A stretch of DNA of 7,628 nt. Source: Syntrophomonadaceae bacterium (GTDB lineage Bacteria; Bacillota; Dethiobacteria; PWVN01). Made by a program: the position numbers and the translations under genes. Every line of letters starts with the position of its first letter. Positions within the stretch are counted from its first letter, which is position 1. The notes under the pieces are model-generated. The model was not told the DNA's origin. It did no database searches and saw nothing but the letters and a program-made list of their open reading frames with translations. The stretch is taken from assembly GCA_003561835.1 (NCBI GenBank), contig PWVN01000178.1, positions 1 through 7,628 on the forward strand, written 5' to 3'. Shown here piece after piece: positions 1 through 5,420 of this stretch.

Positions 1-19
1 GGGACAGGGCCCTTGTCCC
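1..19. repeat. Short inverted repeat (REP-like hairpin) at the left edge
   Basis: Bases 1-6 (GGGACA) pair with 14-19 (TGTCCC). The stem can extend by a G-U pair (7/13) and a G-C pair (8/12) around a tiny loop. It is followed by ATTTCTATG, which is not a proper T-tract, so it is a poor intrinsic terminator. GGGACA...TGTCCC hairpins of this sort occur as dispersed intergenic repeats in some Clostridia; that assignment is from memory and is inference here. The left part may be cut by the window edge. Confidence 0.45.
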
Positions 20-200
20 ATTTCTATGCCCTGGCTCCCCCCTCAAAACTCTCTTCACCGCCAAAACAAACAATTTACGAGCACCTGCTATCCATATAAT
101 GGATGGCAATGTCAATAATGGGCAGACTCAACACTCCAGCCCACTGGATTCCAATAAATAGATTGCATTGAACCCCCCTTTGCTCCGCCGGTACTTACTC

Positions 201-229
201 TTGTCTTTAGAGACTGTAAATACTATAAT
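201..229 (+). promoter_or_regulatory. Sigma-A type promoter for the sel operon
   Basis: A -35 box TTGTCT (201-206) is separated by exactly 17 bases from a perfect -10 box TATAAT (224-229). Transcription would start near 236. This gives a leader of roughly 37 bases before the selA ATG at 273, and it excludes the upstream part of the selA frame that stays open from 168. The selA, selB and selD genes all follow in the same direction without another obvious promoter, so this is probably the operon promoter. Confidence 0.75.
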
Positions 230-272
230 AGATGAGAAAACGGCGATTAACGCAGAGGAGTGGGTGCTGCCC

Positions 273-1715
273 ATGGAACGAGGGAAGCTGGAACGAGGCC
301 AGATGGAAGCCCTGCAGAGGCTCCCGGCGGTGGACCTGGTGCTGAAGCACCTGGAGAAGGCGGACGGGGCCCCTGCCGTCCCCAGGCCCCTGCTGGTGGA
401 GGGGGTCCGGGAGGCCATAGAGGCCCTGCGAAGGGATATTCTCAAGGCATCGGGGGAAGAGGCCTCAGGCGTCGACCTGGCCCCCGGGGCTGTGGCCCGA
501 AAGGCCCTTTTGCTTGTGGAAAAGGGGAGGGCCAGAAGCTTGAAAAAGGTTATCAACGCCACTGGCACCGTTTTGCATACGAACCTGGGCCGTTCCCTGC
601 TGGCCGAAGAGGCCCTTCAGGCCCTGGCGGAAGTGGCGGGGAACTATTCCAACCTGGAATACAACCTGGAGGAGGGAGAACGGGGGGAGCGCTACGACCA
701 CGTCCAGAAGCTCCTCTGCCGTTTGACGGGGGCGGAGAAAGCCCTGGTGGTCAACAACAACGCCGCCGCCGTCCTCCTGGCCCTCTCCACCCTGGCCCGG
801 GGGAAGGAAGTCGTGGTTTCCCGGGGAGAACTGGTGGAGATCGGCGGTTCCTTCCGCATCCCGGCCGTCATGGCCCAAAGCGGCGCCCGCCTGGTGGAGG
901 TGGGGACCACCAACAAGACCCGGCTGGAGGACTACCGGGAGGCCCTGACGGCGGAAACGGCCCTGCTGATGAAGGTCCACACCAGCAACTACCGGGTGCT
1001 GGGCTTCACGGAAGAGGTGCCCCTGCAGGACCTGGTGGCCCTGGGAGAGGAGCGGGGTCTGCCGGTCCTGGAGGATTTGGGCAGCGGCGTCCTGGAAGAC
1101 CTGACGCCTCACGGCCTCTGCCATGAGCCCACAGTGCGGGAGCGTATCGAAGCCGGGGCCTCGGTGGTCACCTTCAGCGGGGACAAGCTTTTGGGGGGTC
1201 CCCAGGCGGGGATCCTGGTGGGGCGGGCAGAGGTTATTGCCGCCATGGGGAAGAACCAGCTGACCCGGGCCCTGCGCATCGATAAGCTGACTCTGGCGGC
1301 CCTGGAGGCTACGTTGCTGCTGTACCTGGACCCGGAGGAGGCCCTGAAGCGGGTCCCCACCCTGAGGATGCTCACCGTGCCCCCGGGGGAACTGGAGGCC
1401 GGGGCCCAGATCCTGGCCCGGGCCCTGCAGGAGAGTCTGGGGAAAGCCGCCCGGGTCGAGGTGATCAAAGAATTTTCGGCGGTGGGCGGGGGCGCCCTGC
1501 CCCTGGCGAAACTGCCCACCTTTGCCGTGGCCGCTGCCTTCCCCGGGACCTCCACCAGCCGACTGGCCGAAAAACTTCGTTCTCTGGAGCCGCCCTTGCT
1601 CCTCAGGGTGCAGCAGGACCGGCTGCTCCTGGACCCCCGCACCCTGGTGGAGGGGGATAGGGAGCTGATTCCCGGCCTCATCGGGGAAGCCATGGCGGAG
1701 GCAAAGGGAGTCTGA
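273..1715 (+). CDS. selA: L-seryl-tRNA(Sec) selenium transferase SelA
   Basis: SelA is a cytosolic PLP enzyme that converts Ser-tRNA(Sec) into Sec-tRNA(Sec) using selenophosphate. The 480-residue product is close to the E. coli length (463). Family landmarks in order are the N-terminal RLPAVD motif, the INATGTVLHTNLGR segment, NNNAAAVLL (from N161), SRGELVEIGGSFRIP, MKVHTSNYRVLGFT, and FSGDKLLGGPQAG with the PLP lysine at K305. The frame is open upstream to 168, but the promoter at 201-229 makes that part untranscribed. The chosen ATG at 273 has GAGGAG at 255-260, a long 12-base spacing. A GTG at 264 (3-base spacing) and an ATG at 303 just before the conserved region are alternatives. The gene ends in UGA, and its last 46 coding bases form the first unit of a decayed tandem repeat. 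It is first in a selA-selB-selD operon. Identity is secure; the exact start is not. Confidence 0.96.
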   Translation: MERGKLERGQMEALQRLPAVDLVLKHLEKADGAPAVPRPLLVEGVREAIEALRRDILKASGEEASGVDLAPGAVARKALLLVEKGRARSLKKVINATGTVLHTNLGRSLLAEEALQALAEVAGNYSNLEYNLEEGERGERYDHVQKLLCRLTGAEKALVVNNNAAAVLLALSTLARGKEVVVSRGELVEIGGSFRIPAVMAQSGARLVEVGTTNKTRLEDYREALTAETALLMKVHTSNYRVLGFTEEVPLQDLVALGEERGLPVLEDLGSGVLEDLTPHGLCHEPTVRERIEAGASVVTFSGDKLLGGPQAGILVGRAEVIAAMGKNQLTRALRIDKLTLAALEATLLLYLDPEEALKRVPTLRMLTVPPGELEAGAQILARALQESLGKAARVEVIKEFSAVGGGALPLAKLPTFAVAAAFPGTSTSRLAEKLRSLEPPLLLRVQQDRLLLDPRTLVEGDRELIPGLIGEAMAEAKGV

Positions 1716-1799
1716 TTCCCGGCCTCCTGAGAGAAGCCCTGAGGAGGCAAAGGGAGGCTTATTCTCCTGGGGGAAGCCCTGGCGGAGGCAACGTGAGGG
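1662..1799 (+). repeat. Three imperfect 46-base tandem repeats across the selA 3' end
   Basis: Units lie at 1662-1707, 1708-1753 and 1754-1799. Each starts with GAG, then a (C)TGATTC- or CTTATTC-like stretch. Each then has a GAAGCC core and a GGAGGCAA block close to the end. The first unit encodes the SelA C-terminus (ELIPGLIGEAMAEAKG). The stop codon falls just inside unit 2. Units 2 and 3 have collected substitutions and small indels, so they look like old duplications of the coding end that are now untranslated. In the -1 frame unit 2 still reads LIPGLLREALRRQRE, and that frame stays open to the UGA at 1868-1870. Confidence 0.8.
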
Positions 1800-1876
1800 G
1801 CAAGGGGTACCGGGTGTCGGCTCGCCGGAATCATTTCAAAGTAACGGTTTTTACCATGCAAAGGATGTGACGGCAC

Positions 1877-3772
1877 TTGTCCCATATCATCATCGGTACG
1901 GCCGGACATGTGGACCACGGCAAGACCATGCTCATCAAGGCCCTGACGGGGCGGGATACGGACCGGCTCCGGGAGGAGAAGGAACGGGGCATCTCCATCG
2001 ACCTGGGGTTTGCCCCCTTTGACCTTCCCGGCGGCCGCAGGGCCGGGGTGGTGGATGTGCCGGGCCACGAACGCTTCATCAACAATATGCTGGCCGGCAT
2101 CGGGGGAATCGACCTGGTCCTCCTGGTGGTGGACGTGACGGAGGGAATCATGCCCCAGACCCGGGAGCACCTGGCCATCCTGGAGCTTTTACAGATCAAG
2201 CGGGGTATCCTGGTCCTGACCAAGGTGGACCTGGCGGAGGAGGAATGGGTGGACCTGGTGGAGGAGGAGGTTCGCCAGGAGCTTGAGGGCACCTTTCTGG
2301 AGGCGGCCCCCCTGCAGCGGGTCTCGGTGGTGACGGGGGAGGGCCTGGAGGAGCTCAAAGGCCTCATCGACGAGCTGACGGCCGTCATCCCCCCCCGGGA
2401 TGCGGAGGCCCCCTTGCGTATGCCCGTAGACCGGGTTTTCAGCATTTCCGGCTTCGGTACCATCCTGACGGGCACCCTCCTGGCGGGCACCGTCCGGGGA
2501 GGAGACGAGGTGGAGATCCTGCCGGCGGGGGAACGGGTGCGGGTGCGGCAGGTCCAGGTCCACGACCGGAAAGTGGACCAGGCCCGGGCGGGGCAGCGGG
2601 TGGCTCTGAACCTGGCCCATCTGGGAAAGGAAGAGGTGGGCCGGGGCAGCGTGGTGGCCACCCCAGGCTACTTCAAGGCCACCACTATGGTGGATGCCCG
2701 CCTGTATCTTTTGCCTGCCGCCAAACACACCGTCAAGAATTTGACCCCCTTTCATTTCTACCTGGGGACGGGCCGGGTGGTGGCCCGGGCGGTCCTCCTG
2801 GATACAAAAGAGCTGAAGCCCGGGGAGACTGCCCTGGTCCAGTTCCGCCTGGAAAAACCCCTGGTGGCCCACCGCCAGGACCGCTTCATCCTCCGCTCCT
2901 ATTCGCCGGTGACCACCGTGGGCGGTGGCATCGTCATCGACCACCTGCCCTCCCGCCACAAACGCTTCCGGCCCCAGGTCATCGAGGGATTGAAATACCT
3001 GGAAGAGGGGGACCCGGCGGAATACGTCTTCCAACAGCTGCACAAGAAATCCCCCCAGACGTTGAAGGAGCTGGCCCCGGCGGTGCGGCTGGCCCCCTCC
3101 CGGCTGGAGGAGCTGCTGGAAGGTCTGACGGGGCAGGGCCGGGTCGTGAACCTGGAAGGCTATTACGCGCCCCATGGGGAGGCCCGGGCCTGGCTGGATA
3201 AGGCCCTGGCCTCCGTGGACAGCTTCCATCGGGAGAAAAATCTCTCCCCCGGTATCTCCCGGGCTTACCTCAAGGGACTTCTGGGCCGGGATTTGCCCCC
3301 GCGGGCCTACGATGCCCTGGTGGCCCGCCTGGAGGGGGAAGGAAGCCTCAAGGCCCGGGGGGATATCCTGGCCCGCCCGGATTTCCAGCCCAAACCCACA
3401 CCCCGACAGGAAAAGGCCCTGACGGGCTTAAAGGAGGCGGTGGCCGGGGGGGGCTTTTCCCCTCCTTCCCTGCGGGAAGCCGGGGAGAGGCTGGGCCTAA
3501 GCCCCGGGGACCTGGAGGCCCTGGCCGCCCACCTGGTGGAGGCAGGGGCCCTGGTCAAGGTGGCGGAAGATATCTATTTTTCGCGGGAAAGCTACGAGGG
3601 GGCCCTGAAGGCCCTGAAGGGTATCTTTGAGGCGGAAGGGAAAGCCACCCTGGCGGCCCTGCGGGACTCCCTCAAGACTTCGAGAAAATATGCCCAGGCG
3701 CTGCTGGAATACCTGGACCAGCAGAAGATCACCCGCCGGGAAGGGGATTACCGCTATCCCCGCAAATTTTAG
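1877..3772 (+). CDS. selB: Selenocysteine-specific elongation factor SelB
   Basis: SelB is a GTPase that carries Sec-tRNA(Sec) to the ribosome and binds the SECIS hairpin of the mRNA through C-terminal winged-helix domains. The 631 residues match the family size (E. coli 614). The N-terminal EF-Tu-like part has G1 GHVDHGKT (residues 10-17), EEKERGISIDLGF, G3 DVPGH (60-64) and TKVD (115-118) in the G4 place. Beta-barrel domains follow, with RVFSISGFGTILTGTL near 180-195. The C-terminal half, from about residue 370, is the lysine- and leucine-rich region expected for the four winged helices. The start is TTG at 1877. The SD-like AAGGATGTGA at 1861-1870 differs from AAGGAGGTGA at one base, and an in-frame UGA at 1868-1870 blocks any earlier start. 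The gap to selA is 161 bases and contains two repeat units. The stop codon is shared with the selD ribosome-binding site. Confidence 0.96.
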   Translation: MSHIIIGTAGHVDHGKTMLIKALTGRDTDRLREEKERGISIDLGFAPFDLPGGRRAGVVDVPGHERFINNMLAGIGGIDLVLLVVDVTEGIMPQTREHLAILELLQIKRGILVLTKVDLAEEEWVDLVEEEVRQELEGTFLEAAPLQRVSVVTGEGLEELKGLIDELTAVIPPRDAEAPLRMPVDRVFSISGFGTILTGTLLAGTVRGGDEVEILPAGERVRVRQVQVHDRKVDQARAGQRVALNLAHLGKEEVGRGSVVATPGYFKATTMVDARLYLLPAAKHTVKNLTPFHFYLGTGRVVARAVLLDTKELKPGETALVQFRLEKPLVAHRQDRFILRSYSPVTTVGGGIVIDHLPSRHKRFRPQVIEGLKYLEEGDPAEYVFQQLHKKSPQTLKELAPAVRLAPSRLEELLEGLTGQGRVVNLEGYYAPHGEARAWLDKALASVDSFHREKNLSPGISRAYLKGLLGRDLPPRAYDALVARLEGEGSLKARGDILARPDFQPKPTPRQEKALTGLKEAVAGGGFSPPSLREAGERLGLSPGDLEALAAHLVEAGALVKVAEDIYFSRESYEGALKALKGIFEAEGKATLAALRDSLKTSRKYAQALLEYLDQQKITRREGDYRYPRKF

Positions 3773-3779
3773 GAGGTGA
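3771..3779 (+). promoter_or_regulatory. Strong selD ribosome-binding site overlapping the selB stop
   Basis: AGGAGGTGA is a full match to the anti-SD core and overlaps the selB TAG stop (3770-3772). It lies 6 bases (from AGGAGG) before the ATG at 3783. This fixes the real selD start 96 bases upstream of the first start codon after the in-frame UGA. It also suggests translational coupling between selB and selD. Confidence 0.85.
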
Positions 3780-3782
3780 CGG

Positions 3783-4823
3783 ATGGTGGCAGACAAACGA
3801 CCGCTGACAGCCATGAGCAGCAGCGCGGGGTGAGGGGCCAAGATCGGGCCCTCGGTCCTGGCACAGGTCCTGTGCCGTTTGCCGGATTTTCGTGACGAGC
3901 GCCTGCTGGTGGGCAGCGATACCATGGATGACGCCGCTGTCTACCGCTTGACGGAAGACATTGCCCTGATTCAGACCCTGGACTTTTTTACCCCTATCGT
4001 GGACGACCCCCGGGGTTTCGGCCGGATCGCCGCCGCCAATGCCCTGAGCGATATCTATGCCATGGGGGGGACCCCCCTGGTGGCCCTGAACATCGTCTGC
4101 TTCCCCTCCGGGGAAAAGGAACTCCTGACGGAGGTCCTCCTGGGGGGAGCGGAGAAAGTGAAGGAGTCGGGGGCCCTCCTGGCGGGGGGTCACAGCGTGG
4201 AGGACAAGGAGCCCAAGTACGGCCTCTCCGTCACCGGGGTGGTTCACCCGGAGAGGGTCATCACCAACGCCACGGCCCGGGAGGGGGACTGGCTGGTCCT
4301 GACCAAGCCCCTGGGTACGGGGATCCTGACCACGGCGGTGAAGGGCCGCATCCTGACGGAGGCGGATATGGCGGAAGGGATCCGGAGCATGGCTGCCTTG
4401 AACCGGGTGGGCGGGGAAGAGATGCAGCGGGTGGGGGTTTCGGCCGCCACGGATATCACCGGGTTCGGCCTGCTGGGCCACGGGGGCGAGATGGCCCAGG
4501 CCAGCGGCCTGGCCCTGGAAATCCGCGCGGAAGATGTGCCCCTGCTGCCCCGGGCCCTGGAGATGGCGGAAATGGGCCTCCTCCCCGGAGGGCTTCATGC
4601 CAACCGGGAGTACCTGGGAGAGCGGGTGGAGGTTTCCGGGAAGGTGCCCCAGGCCCTGGCCGATGTCCTTTTTGATCCCCAGACTTCCGGGGGGCTCCTG
4701 GTGGCTTTGGACCCCGGCCGGGGAGAGGAGTTCATCCGGGGCCTGCAGGCGAGGGGCGTTGACGCCCGGCGGGTGGGCCGGGTGGTGGCGGGACATCCCG
4801 GAACTATCCGGGTGACCCTTTGA
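3783..4823 (+). CDS. selD: Selenide, water dikinase SelD, itself a selenoprotein (Sec17)
   Basis: SelD makes selenophosphate from selenide and ATP, the selenium donor for SelA. Reading UGA at 3831-3833 as Sec gives 346 residues, like E. coli SelD (347). Residue 17 is Sec in the glycine-rich loop AGUGAKIG, with the essential lysine at 20. In E. coli the same places are Cys17 and Lys20. Further conserved parts are SDTMDDAAVY (45-54), QTLDFFTPIVDDP (64-76), GRIAAANALSDIYAMGG (80-96), LAGGHS, LTKPLGTGILTTA, TDITGFGLLGH and DPQTSGGLL. The Asp residues at 50, 67 and 90 fit the metal/ATP site. A stop-to-stop caller would report a TTG start at 3879 and lose the catalytic loop. A SECIS-like hairpin follows the UGA. 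Selenoprotein SelD is a known variant, so this is recoding and not a nonsense mutation: the frame is intact on both sides and all other residues are conserved. Confidence 0.95.
3831..3833 (+). other. In-frame UGA selenocysteine codon of selD
   Basis: This is codon 17 of selD, flanked by GCG GGG before and GGG GCC AAG after, which reads A-G-U-G-A-K. It takes the place of the active-site cysteine of other SelD proteins. The sel genes around it supply the machinery needed to read it. Confidence 0.93.
3852..3885 (+). promoter_or_regulatory. Bacterial SECIS element in selD
   Basis: GGCACAG (3860-3866) pairs perfectly with CTGTGCC (3870-3876) around the loop GUC (3867-3869). The apical part CAGGUCCUG closely resembles the CAGGUCUG tip of the E. 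coli fdhF SECIS, including the GU that SelB recognises. UCGG (3852-3855) can pair with CCGG (3882-3885), with one U-G wobble, across an internal loop of 4 and 6 bases. The loop G is 33 bases after the UGA, at the far end of the usual range, compared with 19 in fdhF. The element also encodes SelD residues 24-35. Confidence 0.75.
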
Positions 4824-4860
4824 GCCGGGTTGTGGACATCAACCCCGCAGGGACTGAGTG

Positions 4861-5034
4861 ATGTGTCAAGGAGGAAGGAAGGGAAGGATTAGTCTTTCAA
4901 GAGTTTTCTCAAGAGAAAAAACATCGGAATTCAGCGTTCGCAGATATTTTATCGAGGCCCTGGGCGCCATGGCCCTGGGCCTCTTCGCCTCCCTCAGGAG
5001 GTCTCGGTTTTTTTCCTCTTCATGTAGCGGATGA
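4861..5034 (+). pseudogene. N-terminal remnant of a membrane protein, probably PTS EIIC-like
   Basis: A plus-strand frame reads ISLSRVFSREKTSEF (from 4888), then SVRRYFIEALGAMALGLFASL ending at 4995. A short basic segment followed by a hydrophobic helix looks like a true membrane-protein N-terminus. It recalls, from memory, the start of the PTS_EIIC_2-type membrane proteins of Clostridia, where a similar Y-F-x-[DE]-A-L-G-A-M-A-L-G-L-F-A-S-L stretch continues into more helices. Here the likeness stops at 4995, exactly at the end of the opposing Spo0E-like gene, and the frame runs out at a UGA (5032-5034). An AAGGAGG (4868-4874) precedes it, but the expected start position is ATT (4888). The only in-frame ATG (4861) lies before the SD. 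Truncation plus a lost start codon suggests a dead fragment left by a deletion. The family name is tentative. Confidence 0.5.
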
Positions 5035-5173
5035 TCAGCTTGTCCAGTTTCAGGCTGAGGGCATAGGTCCGGGGGTCCATCTGCCTGAGGTCGTGGGCAT
5101 GAGGGCTGTTCTGGTGCAGCTTTTCCCTCAAGTCCTCGATCTCCCGTTCCAGCGATTTTTCTTTATTCCCCAT
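4994..5173 (-). CDS. Spo0E-like aspartyl-phosphate phosphatase
   Basis: This is a 59-residue protein made of two predicted helices: residues 4-21 (charged, EREIEDLREKL) and about 34-54. The second helix holds ALSLKLDKLIIRYMKRKK. The S-x-x-L-D-x-L-I-x-x-Y pattern (S40, L43, D44, L46, I47, Y50) is the Spo0E family signature. Classical members have SQELD and dephosphorylate Spo0A~P, which holds back sporulation. The Q-E positions are L-K here, so activity on Spo0A is not certain. The start is the ATG at 5171-5173, with AAGGGGGTGG just upstream. A longer frame from 5224 is less likely because the promoter predicts a transcript start near 5219. It lies opposite to its neighbours and converges on the pseudogene fragment. 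The family call rests on the short motif and the size. Confidence 0.75.
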   Translation of the reverse strand: MGNKEKSLEREIEDLREKLHQNSPHAHDLRQMDPRTYALSLKLDKLIIRYMKRKKTETS

Positions 5174-5225
5174 GATCCCACCCCCTTGACAGAGATATCC
5201 ATCAGCATCAGTGACATTCGACATA

Positions 5226-5254
5226 TTTATGGAAATACCCTCTTATCTTGTCAA
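5226..5254 (-). promoter_or_regulatory. Promoter of the Spo0E-like gene
   Basis: On the minus strand a perfect -35 TTGACA (5254-5249) is followed after 17 bases by CATAAA (5231-5226), 4 of 6 matches to TATAAT. The predicted start of transcription is near 5219, about 45 bases before the ATG at 5173. The surrounding stretch (about 5222-5275) is AT-rich in a GC-rich window. Confidence 0.65.
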
Positions 5255-5305
5255 ATAAATGTAAAAATTTTTCTTGTCCGTCAGGTGGGCAAAAGGTAGG
5301 TGCTC

Positions 5306-5315
5306 CTGCATGCAG
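5306..5315. repeat. 10-base perfect palindrome CTGCATGCAG
   Basis: This small perfect dyad lies between the divergent Spo0E-like gene and the amidohydrolase, upstream of the 17-codon frame. It could be a regulator site, but a palindrome this short can arise by chance. Nothing else in 5255-5340 was recognised. Confidence 0.25.
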
Positions 5316-5353
5316 AAAATCTCAAAACTTCAACCGGCAAAAAGGAGAACCCC

Positions 5354-5407
5354 GTGGCTGAAGAGAAAGGGATAGGGGAGTTTTTTCCTTGGGGCATTTC
5401 CAGGTAA
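5354..5407 (+). CDS. Possible 17-codon leader peptide before the amidohydrolase
   Basis: A GTG start is preceded by AAAGGAG (5341-5347) with a 6-base spacer. It opens a frame reading MAEEKGIGEFFPWGISR and ending in TAA (5405-5407). The stop overlaps the first bases of the AAAGGAGG ribosome-binding site of the next gene. This arrangement is typical of a translated leader that couples to, or tunes, the downstream gene. No similarity is recognised. The frame is out of phase with the amidohydrolase. It could equally be a chance frame or the remains of an older gene start. Confidence 0.35.
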   Translation: MAEEKGIGEFFPWGISR

Positions 5408-5420
5408 AGGAGGGTTTTCT

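Noticed and set aside
168..272. N-terminal extension of selA to a start at 168
   Set aside because: The promoter at 201-229 lies inside it, so this stretch would be upstream of the transcript. SelA homologues begin close to the RLPAVD motif.
1865..1876. An ATG-UGA start for selB with a second-codon selenocysteine
   Set aside because: ATG 1865 is directly followed by UGA with no SECIS. These bases form an SD-like sequence for the TTG start at 1877, which gives the normal SelB N-terminus.
1716..1876. tRNA(Sec) gene between selA and selB
   Set aside because: The space is filled by repeat units 2 and 3 and has no T-loop TTCGA, anticodon TCA arm or matching acceptor stem.
3879..4823. selD as a 314-residue protein starting at TTG 3879
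   Set aside because: It lacks the catalytic loop and has no ribosome-binding site. The frame upstream through the UGA carries a full SelD N-terminus with a perfect SD.
4827..4845. GGGTTG/CAACCC hairpin just after selD as the operon terminator
   Set aside because: The stem has only 6 pairs and is followed by a GC-rich stretch without T residues.
4954..4983. Strong hairpin GAGGCCC...GGGCCTC as a terminator of selD or the Spo0E-like gene
   Set aside because: No T-tract follows on either strand. The dyad results from the repeated A-L-G codons of the membrane-protein remnant. A minor role in stopping transcription cannot be excluded.
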